Below, in pieces: positions 42,777-51,977 of a DNA stretch of 64,000 bases. The notes beneath the pieces are model-generated. The model saw only the letters and a list, made by a program, of their open reading frames with translations. It was not told the DNA's origin and did not search any database. A program made the translations under genes and the position numbers. This DNA comes from Amycolatopsis deserti. Lineage in GTDB: Bacteria > Actinomycetota > Actinomycetes > Mycobacteriales > Pseudonocardiaceae. Every line of letters begins with the position of its first letter. Position 1 is the stretch's first letter. Where the stretch lies: positions 434,001 to 498,000 of the forward strand of contig NZ_BNAU01000003.1 in assembly GCF_014653945.1 (NCBI RefSeq), in the 5' to 3' direction.

Positions 42777-43736
42777 ATGGAGCGGGTACTCGGCCGAAGG
42801 ATCGGCCAGCTGATAATCGTCCTCTTCCTCGCGTCGATAGCGGTCTGGGCAATGGTCTACATGCTGCCCGGCGACGCGGCACAAGCCATCGCGGGACCAA
42901 CGGCGACCCAGGCGCAGCTCGACGCCGCGCGGGAACGGCTCGGGCTGGACGAACCGATCGTCTCGCAATACGCGACCTGGCTGTCGCACGCCCTCCAGGG
43001 TGATTTCGGAACCTCGGCGCAGAACAACTTCTCCGTTTCCTCCATCATCGGCGAGCGGCTGCCCGCGACGTTGCAGCTGACGTTGATCAGCATGCTCCTG
43101 GCGATGCTGATCTCGATCCCGATCGGCGTATTCGCAGGCACCCGGCCGAACTCGCGATTCACCTCTCTCATCCACGGCTATTGCAGCCTCACCCTCGCCG
43201 TGCCCAGCTTCTGGGCCGCGATCCTCTTCGTGCTCGCGTTCTCCCGCGGCACCGGTCTCGGCTGGTTCCCGGCGATCTCCCAGTACGAAAACGTGCTCAC
43301 CTCGCCGTTCGTCGCGCTGAACAACCTGGCGGGTCCGGTGACCGTGCTGGCCCTGCTGCTGTCCGGGATCCTGACGCGCTTCATCACCGATTCAGTCAGC
43401 GCGGTGGCCAATACCGAATACGTACGAACTGCCAGGGCGAAGGGTGTGCGTGGAGCTCGCCTGATGCTCCGTCACATCCTCCGGAACGCCGCTCTGCCCG
43501 TGGTCACGATCTTCGGTTTGCAGCTAGCGTCCGTGCTCGGTGGAGTCGTCGTGATCGAGGCCGTCTTCAATTATCCAGGCCTGGGGCTGCTGTCTCTGCA
43601 GGCCGTGGAACAACGGGATTACCCGATGATCCAGGCCATGATGCTCCTGGCCGTCGCGTTCTTCGTTATCGTCAATCTGCTCGTCGATCTGCTCTACGCG
43701 GCCATCGATCCGCGGGTCAAGGTGTCGGCCGCATGA
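42777..43736 (+). CDS. ABC importer permease (DppB-like)
   Basis: The 319-residue permease has the DppB N-terminus (RRIGQLIIVLFLASIAVWAM, LPGDAAQAIAG, LGLDEPIVSQYATWL, GDFGTS). Five further helices and the EAA loop YVRTARAKGVRGARLMLRHILRN, used to contact the ATPase, follow. The end VNLLVDLLYAAIDPRVK is typical. AAGGAG lies before the ATG. The stop overlaps the next gene as ATGA, coupling the transporter to an intracellular oxidoreductase. Confidence 0.88.
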   Translation: MERVLGRRIGQLIIVLFLASIAVWAMVYMLPGDAAQAIAGPTATQAQLDAARERLGLDEPIVSQYATWLSHALQGDFGTSAQNNFSVSSIIGERLPATLQLTLISMLLAMLISIPIGVFAGTRPNSRFTSLIHGYCSLTLAVPSFWAAILFVLAFSRGTGLGWFPAISQYENVLTSPFVALNNLAGPVTVLALLLSGILTRFITDSVSAVANTEYVRTARAKGVRGARLMLRHILRNAALPVVTIFGLQLASVLGGVVVIEAVFNYPGLGLLSLQAVEQRDYPMIQAMMLLAVAFFVIVNLLVDLLYAAIDPRVKVSAA

Positions 43737-44731
43737 GTGCGACGGGAGATCGGATGCTACGGCTCGGAATCGTCGGAACCGACAACACGCACGCCTACCA
43801 GTACGCCGCGTTCGTCAACGGATGGCGCGAAGACGTGCCCATTCCGGTCCGGCTCCCGACGGGCGATCCGGTTCCGGCGATGTACGAATGGGCACAGGTG
43901 CTGCGGGAGTCGACGAACGACGGCTCTCTCGACGCGCTCCGGAGCACGTCCGGGGCACGTGTGACACGTCTGTGGAGCGCTGATGCCCAGGACGCCGACC
44001 TCATTCGCAGAGCCTGCGACATAGACGTGATCTGTGAGTCCCCGGACGAGGTCGCGGAAGACGTGGATGCGGTATTGGTGCTCAGCGAGAACCCCGCGGA
44101 ACACCTCGCTCACGCCGCGCCGGCCTTGCGAGCGGGCCTACCCACGTACGTGGACAAACCGATGGCGCCGGATCGCCGCACCGCTGAAAAGATGTTCGCG
44201 ATGGCCCGCGAGTACGGAGCTCCGTGCTTCACGGGGTCCTCGCTGCGCTACACGGAGGAGCTGCGCGGATTCCGGCATTACGCGCATGCGCGCGTCGGCG
44301 AGTTCAGAGGCATGTACGTCCAGGTGCCGATCGACAACCTGCTGTACGGGCTGCACGCCATCGAGATGATCGACATGTTCATGGGCTCGGACGTGCGACG
44401 GGTGTCCGGCCTGCGCGCCAGGAACCGGCAGACGGTCTGCCTCGAATTCGCGGACGGGCGCTCGGCCACCTACGAGACGCTCGGTTACCTCCAGCGTCCC
44501 TGCCAGAACCTGATCGTCAACGGCTTGCATCGAGACGTGACCACTCAGATCCACGGCATCGGTTCCATACCCGCAGACTTCGTCCGAGCGGTACTGCGAA
44601 TCCTCGCCACGGGCGAAGGCCTGCCGTCGGAAGCGGCGGCATTGCGCTTCATCGACATCGGAGCGGCCGCGGAGGCCGCCCTGCGGTCCGGAACGCCACA
44701 GACGATCGAGGAAGTCGAGACAAGGAGTTGA
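43733..44731 (+). CDS. Gfo/Idh/MocA-family oxidoreductase with GTDN(T/S)HAY motif
   Basis: The 332-residue protein has an N-terminal Rossmann domain whose first strand reads LRLGIVGTDNTHAYQYAAF. VDAVLVLSENPAEHL and the cofactor/substrate motif YVDKPMAPDRRTAE (Lys of the EKP-type triad) follow, with a C-terminal alpha/beta domain. It is clearly paralogous to the protein at 48810 (same GTDN-HAY start, LPTYVDKP, FTGSSLRY). It likely oxidises or reduces a sugar-like intermediate delivered by the importer. ATGA overlap with the permease gene. Confidence 0.82.
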   Translation: MSATGDRMLRLGIVGTDNTHAYQYAAFVNGWREDVPIPVRLPTGDPVPAMYEWAQVLRESTNDGSLDALRSTSGARVTRLWSADAQDADLIRRACDIDVICESPDEVAEDVDAVLVLSENPAEHLAHAAPALRAGLPTYVDKPMAPDRRTAEKMFAMAREYGAPCFTGSSLRYTEELRGFRHYAHARVGEFRGMYVQVPIDNLLYGLHAIEMIDMFMGSDVRRVSGLRARNRQTVCLEFADGRSATYETLGYLQRPCQNLIVNGLHRDVTTQIHGIGSIPADFVRAVLRILATGEGLPSEAAALRFIDIGAAAEAALRSGTPQTIEEVETRS

Positions 44732-44735
44732 GCAC

Positions 44736-45809
44736 GTGCGCCCAGTAGTGACCGCCCCCAGGACGATCACCTGGCAGCCCTTCGAGCTGTCCGGACGCCC
44801 GGCCCCCGGAATGGTGCGTCTGACCTCGGTCAGGTCCTTGATCAGCCCCGGCACCGAACTCGCTCTCTACGAGGGCAGGGAGATGGTCGACGGCCTGAAC
44901 GCCGGCTTCTCCCCCGCGGCCACGTCGCTCGTCATGGACCCGCTCGACGACGAGACGCCTGAGCAGGCCGCTCTGTTTCCGGTCGCCCTCGGATACAACC
45001 TGGTGGGCCGGATCTCCGCGGTCGGCGAGGGCGTCAACCCGGACCGCATCGGCACACTCGCCTTCGCTGTCGCCCGTCACCAGGCAGCGGTCGAAGTCGC
45101 GGACTGGGAGGCCGTTCCGCTGCCCGAGCGGATCGATCCCACGGTCGCCGCCCTCTATTACCTGCCGACGCTGGGGCTCAGCGCGTTGCGCCGCGTCGGC
45201 TACCAGTCCGGCGCTCGGGTCGCCGTAATCGGGCTCGGTCTGGTCGGGCTGTGCGCCGCTCTCGTCGCGCAGAGCCTCGGCGCGGACCCGGTGTGCTTCG
45301 ACACCTCCGAACAACGCCGCGATTTCGCATCGAAACTTTTCGGGCGGGACCGCGTGCACGATCCGCGATGCGAACGGCCCAGGTGCTTCATCGACGGCGG
45401 ACTCGGCGCCGACATCGTGATCGAGGCGGCGGGCACCAGGGCGTCGCTCGCGCTCGCCGCCGAGCTCGCAGGCGTACGAGCCCGTCTTGTCGTGCTCGGC
45501 CTGCACTCGGAAGATCTCGGAGCGCTGTTCGCCCGCAATTTCTACCGCAAGATGCTCGATGTCGTCTTCTGCGGGAACGACGACTACGCGCCCCCGAAGG
45601 CCGGCGCACCGACTTCGCTCGGCAACGTCATCGAGATCGCTCGTCTCGAGCAGAGCGGCCGGCTCCCGCTGGAGAGGCTCATCTCGGCTCGGGCGGGGGC
45701 GCACCGGATCGAACAGGCCTTCGCGATGATCGCGAACGAACGTCCGACAGGAGCGGTGATCCTGGACTGGGAGGCACCTGACCGGCCCTTGACGGGCCGT
45801 GCTCCGTGA
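44736..45809 (+). CDS. Zinc-less medium-chain dehydrogenase (MDR superfamily)
   Basis: The 357-residue protein has the MDR fold: an N-terminal GroES-like domain with LISPGTELALYEG and GYNLVGRISAVGEGV, then a Rossmann domain with VAVIGLGLVGLCAALVAQSLGA and DIVIEAAGTRASLALA. The catalytic zinc Cys/His residues of classical alcohol dehydrogenases are not visible. It is similar in style to BchC-type and polyol-related dehydrogenases found near Gfo/Idh/MocA enzymes. AAGGAG precedes the GTG. A weak hairpin (45783-45799) overlaps the 3' end, facing the LegG-like gene 25 bp away. Confidence 0.78.
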   Translation: MRPVVTAPRTITWQPFELSGRPAPGMVRLTSVRSLISPGTELALYEGREMVDGLNAGFSPAATSLVMDPLDDETPEQAALFPVALGYNLVGRISAVGEGVNPDRIGTLAFAVARHQAAVEVADWEAVPLPERIDPTVAALYYLPTLGLSALRRVGYQSGARVAVIGLGLVGLCAALVAQSLGADPVCFDTSEQRRDFASKLFGRDRVHDPRCERPRCFIDGGLGADIVIEAAGTRASLALAAELAGVRARLVVLGLHSEDLGALFARNFYRKMLDVVFCGNDDYAPPKAGAPTSLGNVIEIARLEQSGRLPLERLISARAGAHRIEQAFAMIANERPTGAVILDWEAPDRPLTGRAP

Positions 45810-45834
45810 GCCTCTGCCGTGATCGAGGTCCTGC

Positions 45835-47118
45835 TCAGCGCGGGGAGCTGTCTCGGCAGCGCGTTGCTCGAGCAGGATCCCGGCCATGGAGGTCCACTTC
45901 CCGGCCGGCGGCCGGTTCGTCGGGCATCCCGGAGGCCGGTACTGGTAGGTCGTAGAACGACTTCGCGACCGAGTCTAGTCGTGCACGCTTGAGAATCGTG
46001 ACGATGCGTTCGGCCGCGTGCCCGTCTCCATACGGTGAGGAGGCAGCTTCGGTCAGCCGGCGGTGTTCGACGCCGAGCGCCACACGCATTGCTTCGTAGA
46101 TCTCTTCGGCTGTCTCGCCGCAGTCGATCACCGATTCCGCTCTCGGACGACCGTCCTGCCTGGATCCGACGTTGACGGTGGGTGTCCCCACCGCGGGCGC
46201 CTCGATCAACGCGCTCGACGAGTTGCCGACCACGAGGTCCGCGAGTCTCAAGAGACTGAGGTACCGCTGCTGTCCCAGGGAATCGTTGAAGGCGGCCCGG
46301 CGCCCGCGTCGTCGAACGTGCTCGAGGAGCGGAGAGACGGCGGTCGTCGACCCCAGATCGACATTGGTGCCCGTGAGGATCACGGTGGCGTCCGGATACC
46401 TCGCCAGTGCCTCAGCCAGGCCCACAGCACCGGCGGCAGTGCCGGCCGGGTCGGCCGTCGCCGAATGATAGGTCACCAGGATCACCGGCTCCCGCAGCTC
46501 GACCCCGATCTCCGCGGCCAGTTCGGCTCGCCCCCGCCAGTTCATGGTCCGAATGGTGTCCAGGCCGGGCGAGCCGACGTTGAAGACTCGGTCAGGTTGC
46601 TCACCCAGCTGGATGACGCGACGACGGAAGGAATCCGTGGCGACGAAATGCAGTTGCGCGACCTTCGAAATGGCGTGCCTGGCCCACTCGTCCGTCGACC
46701 CGGCCGTCACCTCACCCCCGCAGATGTGGCCGATCGGGATCCGGTGGGTCGCGGCCGCGACCGCCCCGGCGAGCGCTTCGTACCGGTCACCCAACACGAG
46801 GAAGACATCCGGCCGGATCCGGTCGAGGGCCTGTGCGTACCCGATCACGCCCAGGCCGAACGAAGCCGCCACCCCGACCGGAGAATCACTCGCGAGCACG
46901 TTGTGCACCCGCTCGTCGATCCGGAAACCGTCAGCGCGGATGTCCTCCACCGTCATGCCCTTTTCGCTGAGAAGGTGGCTTCCCGTCACCAGCAGGCGAA
47001 GGTCGATCTCGGGGTCGTCATCGAGCCTTCGGATGACTGAGAGCAGTGGGCCGTAGTCCGCACGGGATCCCGTGAAAACGCAGACGCGGAGCGTCGCTCG
47101 GAGACGCCGGTCAGTCAC
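45835..47118 (-). CDS. UDP-sugar hydrolysing 2-epimerase, LegG/NeuC-like
   Basis: The 427-residue protein has the GT-B 2-epimerase signatures of the NeuC/LegG group: VFTGSRADYGPLLSVI, LVTGSHLLSEKGMT, FLVLGDRYEALAGAVAA, HICGGEVTAGSTDE and GNSSSALIEAPAVGTPTVNVG. LegG converts UDP- or GDP-diamino-sugar to the free 2-epimer (2,4-diacetamido-2,4,6-trideoxymannose). It carries about 45 extra C-terminal residues with no recognised fold. The GTG at 47118 overlaps the SDR stop (GTGA). An ATG at 47130 is an alternative. Last gene of the run. Confidence 0.8.
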   Translation of the reverse strand: MTDRRLRATLRVCVFTGSRADYGPLLSVIRRLDDDPEIDLRLLVTGSHLLSEKGMTVEDIRADGFRIDERVHNVLASDSPVGVAASFGLGVIGYAQALDRIRPDVFLVLGDRYEALAGAVAAATHRIPIGHICGGEVTAGSTDEWARHAISKVAQLHFVATDSFRRRVIQLGEQPDRVFNVGSPGLDTIRTMNWRGRAELAAEIGVELREPVILVTYHSATADPAGTAAGAVGLAEALARYPDATVILTGTNVDLGSTTAVSPLLEHVRRRGRRAAFNDSLGQQRYLSLLRLADLVVGNSSSALIEAPAVGTPTVNVGSRQDGRPRAESVIDCGETAEEIYEAMRVALGVEHRRLTEAASSPYGDGHAAERIVTILKRARLDSVAKSFYDLPVPASGMPDEPAAGREVDLHGRDPARATRCRDSSPR

Positions 47119-47906
47119 CAGATCGACCATCCGCCGTCGACCACCCAATCCGCGCCGGTGACGAACGACGCCCGCTCGGACGCTAGGAACTCCACCACCC
47201 CGGCCACCTCTTCCGGCGTTCCCATGCGACGGAGCGGCGTGTTCTCGGCAAATCCCGTGTACCGTTCACCGTCGAAGTGGCGCTCCGGCGTGTTGATCAT
47301 TCCCGGCGATACGCTGTTGACCCGAACGTTCCAGCGTCCGGCCGCTGCCGCCAGGTCGCGCGTGAGCGCCGCGAGAGCGCCTTTGGAAGCGTGATAGGCC
47401 AGCGCCCGCACCGGCCCCTTGCCGGTCTCTTGTGGATACACGCCCTCGTAGAACCGCGGGTTGAGAGCGAGCCGGCCGTAGACGGAGCCGATGTTGACCA
47501 CACTTCCCCCACCCGACTCGCGCATCCGGTCGATCGCCCAGCCGGACAGCAGCGCGACCGCGAGAACGTTGACATCCAGCTCTTTCCGCCAGTCCTCCCG
47601 AGATTGGTCGAAAAGCGACAGACCCGTGCATTGCGCCGCGCAGTTCACCAGAACTCGCAGATCGGGGCCGGTGTTCTCGGCCGCTCGTCGGAGCGCCTCG
47701 CGCCCTGCCTCCTCCGCGAGGTCGCACTCAACCGTCCGGATCGCCGCGCCGTCTTGCGCGGCCAGGTCGGCGGTGGCCTTGAGTTCGTCGTCGACAAGGC
47801 CGGCGATCAAGCACCGGTACCCCGCGCGCGCGAATCGGAGCGTTATCGCTCGTCCGATCCCCGCTCCGCCGCCGGTCACCACCGCCAGTCCCCGCGCGGG
47901 AGGCAT
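47115..47906 (-). CDS. PtmA-like short-chain dehydrogenase 2
   Basis: The 263-residue SDR has VVTGGGAGIGRAITLRF, NIGSVYGRLALNPRFYEGVY, AYHASKGALAALTRDLAA and the tail FVTGADWVVDGGWSIW. The catalytic Asn-Ser-Tyr-Lys set is present, although the usual NNAG reads NCAAQ. It is close to the SDR at 34620 in another operon. PtmA-type SDRs accompany legionaminic-acid genes elsewhere. The ATG at 47906 follows GGTGGGG. An overlapping GTG near 47936 is possible. It is coupled to the LegG-like gene. Confidence 0.8.
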   Translation of the reverse strand: MPPARGLAVVTGGGAGIGRAITLRFARAGYRCLIAGLVDDELKATADLAAQDGAAIRTVECDLAEEAGREALRRAAENTGPDLRVLVNCAAQCTGLSLFDQSREDWRKELDVNVLAVALLSGWAIDRMRESGGGSVVNIGSVYGRLALNPRFYEGVYPQETGKGPVRALAYHASKGALAALTRDLAAAAGRWNVRVNSVSPGMINTPERHFDGERYTGFAENTPLRRMGTPEEVAGVVEFLASERASFVTGADWVVDGGWSIW

Positions 47907-47932
47907 GTCCCCACCGCGTCGCCCAGCCGGGC

Positions 47933-48817
47933 TCACCAGATCGTCCATCCGCCGTCCACCACCAGGTTCAACCCGGTCACGTACGACGCGTCCGAGGACA
48001 GCAGGAAGCTGACAGGACCTGCCACCTCGGCGGGCCTGCCCACCCGTGCCAGTGGCACCTGTGCCGCGAGATCCGCGAGCACCCGCGGGTCGATCGGATC
48101 GCCCAGCTTCGGCCGTTGATCCGGATCCGGCTTCGCATCCCACCGGTCGGCCTCCTCGTGCTGGGGAGAGTCCACGGTCGGGATCGTTCCCGGGCTGACG
48201 GCGTTGACCGTGATCCCCCAGCGGCCGACGCCTGCGGCCAGGTCGCGCGTCAGCTGCAGTAGACCTCCCTTGCTCGCGGCGTAGGCCGACTGCCGGTAGG
48301 GGCCTCGGTCGCCCTTCGACACCTCCGGTGCCCGGGCGCCGTAACCCTTGTTGTCGAAGCCCGCGAACGCATACACCGACGCGATGTTCACGATGCGCCC
48401 GGTGCCCTCCTCGCGCATCTGCTCGACGGCCGCTTGCGTGAGGAAGAAGGCCGCCTCGAGATTGACGCCGACGATTTCCCGCCACGTTTCTACGTCCTCC
48501 TCGAAGAACGGCATCGCTTCGGCCAGGCCGGCGTTGTTCACCAGTCCGAAGAGCGGGCCGGGTTGCCGCACGGCACATCGCACGAGACGCGCTCGTTCCT
48601 CCGCGTTCCGGATGTCGGTCGGAACGACCACAGCTCGCTCACTTCCGGCAGGCGCCGAAGCGACCGTTTCCTTGAGCGCCGCCTCGCGCCTTCCGGCGAG
48701 CACGCACCGGTAACCGTCGCTCAGCAGGCGATGTGCGATCGCCCTGCCGAGCCCGCTACCGGCACCCGTGATGATCACGGTCCTCGAGTCGGAGCCACTG
48801 GATATCCTGTCAGCCAT
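47933..48817 (-). CDS. PtmA-like short-chain dehydrogenase 3
   Basis: The 294-residue SDR has IITGAGSGLGRAIAHRLLSD, VNNAGLAEAMPFFEED, NIASVYAFAGFDNKGYG, and then SAYAASKGGLLQLTRDL with the catalytic Tyr/Lys. It ends YVTGLNLVVDGGWTIW. An extra segment (about 210-245, DRWDAKPDPDQRPKLGD) distinguishes it from the 47115 protein. It overlaps the Gfo/Idh/MocA gene end by 8 nt. Two PtmA-like SDRs in tandem suggest two successive oxidoreductions or a heteromer. Confidence 0.8.
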   Translation of the reverse strand: MADRISSGSDSRTVIITGAGSGLGRAIAHRLLSDGYRCVLAGRREAALKETVASAPAGSERAVVVPTDIRNAEERARLVRCAVRQPGPLFGLVNNAGLAEAMPFFEEDVETWREIVGVNLEAAFFLTQAAVEQMREEGTGRIVNIASVYAFAGFDNKGYGARAPEVSKGDRGPYRQSAYAASKGGLLQLTRDLAAGVGRWGITVNAVSPGTIPTVDSPQHEEADRWDAKPDPDQRPKLGDPIDPRVLADLAAQVPLARVGRPAEVAGPVSFLLSSDASYVTGLNLVVDGGWTIW

Positions 48818-49853
48818 GAGAACTCATCACCCCTGAACGTCGGTCGAATCCCTCGTCCGCAGAGGTCACACTGACGCGTCGGCCGGTCTCGTGCGATGCG
48901 AGTATCGCGTCCACGATTCGGATGAGACTCAGTGATTCCCTCGCGGACACCGGCGGAACACGGTCGTGGACGAACTGGACGAATCGCCGGACGAACTCGT
49001 AGCTCGTCCCGGACGGGTCGTGGAAGGTCGTTCCCTCGTGCCACGTCTCGCCACCGACCAAGACGCTGTAGGTCGGCCACGCGAGGTACTCCAGATTTTC
49101 GATCAGGGCCGAGGAGCCGTCCGGATACTCCAGAACTGTGATCTGGCGCCCCGAGGCGGTCAAGGACTGCACGGAGTCAACGGCGCTGCCGAGAAACATG
49201 TTCGCCATCTCGACACCATGGATGCCGTACAGCTCGATCGACAGCGGGCACTGGATCGAGACCGTCCGCGGCGGTCCAGGTCGTCTCCGGACGGCGTCGC
49301 GGACCGTCAGCAACTCCGGTGACCACCGGAGCGAAGACCCGGTGTAGCAAGGTGCACCGTGATCGGCGGCCAGCTCGAAGATCGACCGTCCCGCCTCGAA
49401 CGACTCCGCCAGCGGCTTGTCCACGTACGTCGGAAGGCCCTGTTGCAATGAAAGGCGCGCGTACTCGAGGTGCGTGCTCGGTTCCTTGCTCAGAACCATG
49501 ACGGCGTCGACGTCCTCACAGGCTTCGCGGGGTGAAGCGCACACCCTGTCGATCCCGCAAGCTCGGGCGACCCGTTCGGCGTCGCGGCGATCATCGCTCC
49601 AGATGGCCGTGACGCGGGCGTCGCCGGCGGGAACCGGCGACCGCGCCGCATTGCGCAGCCGCCCGTGCAGGGCCGCCCACAGATACATGTCCGGGACGGA
49701 GGTGCCGTCGGGCAGGCGTGTGGGCACGGGTTCGGAGTCCGCCCAGCCGTTGAGAAAAGCCGAGTAGGCATAAGCGTGCGAGTTGTCCGTGCCGATGACG
49801 CCGATCCTCGCCGGCGCACCGTCACGACCGGGCCGGCCCGTCACGTCCTTCAC
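48810..49853 (-). CDS. Gfo/Idh/MocA oxidoreductase, paralogue of the importer-linked enzyme
   Basis: The 347-residue protein starts with RIGVIGTDNSHAYAYSAFL and has VDAVMVLSKEPSTHLEYA, LPTYVDKPLAESFEAGRS and CYTGSSLRW. It matches the protein at 43733 over most of its length. The NAD(P)-binding Rossmann domain is followed by the usual C-terminal substrate domain. The GTG at 49853 overlaps the aldo/keto reductase stop (GTGA). Gfo/Idh/MocA and AKR proteins frequently accompany leg/ptm sugar genes, as here. Confidence 0.82.
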   Translation of the reverse strand: MKDVTGRPGRDGAPARIGVIGTDNSHAYAYSAFLNGWADSEPVPTRLPDGTSVPDMYLWAALHGRLRNAARSPVPAGDARVTAIWSDDRRDAERVARACGIDRVCASPREACEDVDAVMVLSKEPSTHLEYARLSLQQGLPTYVDKPLAESFEAGRSIFELAADHGAPCYTGSSLRWSPELLTVRDAVRRRPGPPRTVSIQCPLSIELYGIHGVEMANMFLGSAVDSVQSLTASGRQITVLEYPDGSSALIENLEYLAWPTYSVLVGGETWHEGTTFHDPSGTSYEFVRRFVQFVHDRVPPVSARESLSLIRIVDAILASHETGRRVSVTSADEGFDRRSGVMSSHG

Positions 49854-50824
49854 GTCTGCACGCTCAGCGTGCTCGCGGCCTCGGCAAGTGCGTCGTCGGC
49901 CTTGTCCAACAACTCGCGGTCGGGCTGGAGATCGACCACGGACAGGTTTTCTTCGAGCTGCTCCAGCGCTGTCGCACCGACGATCACACTGCTCACCCCA
50001 GGACGGTCCAAGCACCAGGCCAACGCGAGCTGCGCGGCGGTCAGGCCCGCGTCTTCGGCGAGGGCTCGAAATTCCTGCACGGCTTCCAGCACTCCCGGCT
50101 TCAGATATCGGTCGAGGAACCACGCGTCGCCACCTGCCCCACGGCTTCCCGACGGTGCATCCGCACCCGGTCGGTACTTGCCGGTGAGCACCCCCATTGC
50201 CAACGGCGACCACGCGAGAACCCCGAGTCCCAATTGGCGGCAAACAGGAAGAACCCGTTCTTCCGCCGAGCGCCACAGGGCCGAGTACTGCGGCTGGTTG
50301 CTGATCGGCTCCGCCCAATGCCGGTCCCGGCACGTTGAGACCACGTGCTCGAGCTGGTCCGCGGACCATTCCGAAACTCCCCAGTACAGGATCTTCCCGC
50401 TCGTCACGAGATCGTTCATCGCCCGGGCGGTCTCCTCGACCGGAGCATCCGGGTCGAACCGATGGCACTGGTAGAGGTCGATGTGGTCCAGGCCCAGGCG
50501 TGTCAACGAGTGATCCACCTGGGCGTGGATGTGCTTGCGGGACAGCCCGCGGTTCAGCGGACCTGTTCCCGTCGGCAGGCAGACCTTGGTCGCGACGAGG
50601 TAATCGTCTCTCGGCAGGTCGCGAAGCGCCGAGCCCAGGACGACCTCGGCCTGCCCGTTCTGATACTCGTTGGCGGTGTCGAAGGTGTTGACGCCGAGGT
50701 CGAAGGCCCGGTGCACACACTTGATCGCCGTGTCCACCTCGGTGCCGCCGCCGTAGGTGAGCCAGCTTCCCAGGCTCACGGCCGATACGTGCAGTCCCCA
50801 ACGCCCGACGCGCCGGTATTCCAT
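49850..50824 (-). CDS. Aldo/keto reductase
   Basis: The 324-residue protein has the AKR barrel motifs: FDTANEYQNGQAEVVLGSAL with the catalytic Asp/Tyr region, LVATKVCLPTG with Lys, and HIDLYQCHRFDPDAPVEE with His. The NADPH-binding segment is LGVLAWSPLAMGVLTGKY, then SSVIVGATALEQLEENL. It belongs to the KCNAB/L-glyceraldehyde-phosphate reductase type. It probably reduces a sugar carbonyl in the pathway. It begins 25 bp after the LegC-like stop. Confidence 0.85.
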   Translation of the reverse strand: MEYRRVGRWGLHVSAVSLGSWLTYGGGTEVDTAIKCVHRAFDLGVNTFDTANEYQNGQAEVVLGSALRDLPRDDYLVATKVCLPTGTGPLNRGLSRKHIHAQVDHSLTRLGLDHIDLYQCHRFDPDAPVEETARAMNDLVTSGKILYWGVSEWSADQLEHVVSTCRDRHWAEPISNQPQYSALWRSAEERVLPVCRQLGLGVLAWSPLAMGVLTGKYRPGADAPSGSRGAGGDAWFLDRYLKPGVLEAVQEFRALAEDAGLTAAQLALAWCLDRPGVSSVIVGATALEQLEENLSVVDLQPDRELLDKADDALAEAASTLSVQT

Positions 50825-50849
50825 GCCGTCTCCCGAATGGTATTCGCTA

Positions 50850-51977
50850 TCACTTGATCACTTCGGCCAGGGCCGCAATGGCGATGTCCTGGTCGGCTTC
50901 CTTCATGTCGATGGAGCTGGGCAGAGAGACACCCCGGCGATAAATGTCCTCCGCCGTTCCGCCGCCCAGACGCTCCACGTGCTGGTAGGGCTGTTGTCGG
51001 TGCAGCGGCGGCCACACCCGCCGTGCGCCGACGCCCTGCGCTTCCAACCGCTCCACCACCTCGTCCGTGCCTGTCGCGACCCCGCGCAGCAGCACCGAAT
51101 AGAGCCAGTGCGTCGGCTCAGCCCATTGCGCATGTGGCGCCAGGACCAATGGTGCGTCCGCCAAGCCCGCCTCGTACCGCTCAGCGATCCGGTGTTTCGC
51201 GCGCACCGCGTCACCGAGTCTCTCCAGCTGAGCCACTCCGAGCGCGGCGGCGATGTTGGTCAGGCGGTAGTTGTAACCCACCATGTCGTGGTGGTAGCCC
51301 CGGTCGGGCAGTTTCGCCTGCATTGTCAGGTGCTTCGCCAGTCGTGCCGCGTCGGCGTCGTCCGTCACGATCATGCCGCCGCCTCCAGTGGTCATGATCT
51401 TGTTGCCGTTGAAGGAGAAACAGCCGAAGTCACCCAGTGACCCCACCTGGCGCGACGCGGAGGAGCCGGCAACCCACGATGCTCCGAGGGACTCCGCGGC
51501 ATCCTCGACGATGCGAATCCCGAACCTAGACCGCAACTCGAGCAGAGGTTCGATGTCGGCGGGATGTCCCAACACGTGCACGACCTCGACGACGGACGGC
51601 ATCCGCCGTCCGAGCTTCGCACGGCGGAACACCTCGTCGCGCAGCATCGCCGTGTTCATGTTCCACGTGTCCGGCTCGCTGTCCACCAGCAGAAGGTCCG
51701 CACCGGTGTAGCTGACCGCGTTGGCCGACGCGATGAAGGTGAAGTCGGAAACCGCCACGAGACGCCCCGGCCGAGCGCCCGCCAGCCGCAGCGCCACGTG
51801 CAGCGCGGCTGTCCCACTCGCGCATGCGACCGCGTGCCGCACCCCGACCGCGGCCGCGAATTCGCGTTCGAAACGACCGACGAACGGGCCGACCGACGAG
51901 ACGTAACGGCTGTGTACGCACTCCTGGACGTAACGGAGCTCGTTGCCTTGCAGGACGGGTTCACTCAGGGGAATCAC
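50850..51977 (-). CDS. DegT/LegC-like sugar aminotransferase
   Basis: The 375-residue PLP enzyme begins IPLSEPVLQGNELRYVQECV and has SRYVSSVGPFVGRFEREFA, hallmarks of LegC-type 4-aminotransferases. CASGTAALHVAL, EDAAESLGASW and the PLP Lys in CFSFNGNKIMTTGGGGM follow. LegC aminates the 4-keto product of LegB. The GTG at 51977 overlaps the LegB-like stop (GTGA), so the two consecutive enzymes are translationally coupled. No PglD/LegH acetyltransferase gene follows, unlike standard pathways. Confidence 0.85.
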   Translation of the reverse strand: MIPLSEPVLQGNELRYVQECVHSRYVSSVGPFVGRFEREFAAAVGVRHAVACASGTAALHVALRLAGARPGRLVAVSDFTFIASANAVSYTGADLLLVDSEPDTWNMNTAMLRDEVFRRAKLGRRMPSVVEVVHVLGHPADIEPLLELRSRFGIRIVEDAAESLGASWVAGSSASRQVGSLGDFGCFSFNGNKIMTTGGGGMIVTDDADAARLAKHLTMQAKLPDRGYHHDMVGYNYRLTNIAAALGVAQLERLGDAVRAKHRIAERYEAGLADAPLVLAPHAQWAEPTHWLYSVLLRGVATGTDEVVERLEAQGVGARRVWPPLHRQQPYQHVERLGGGTAEDIYRRGVSLPSSIDMKEADQDIAIAALAEVIK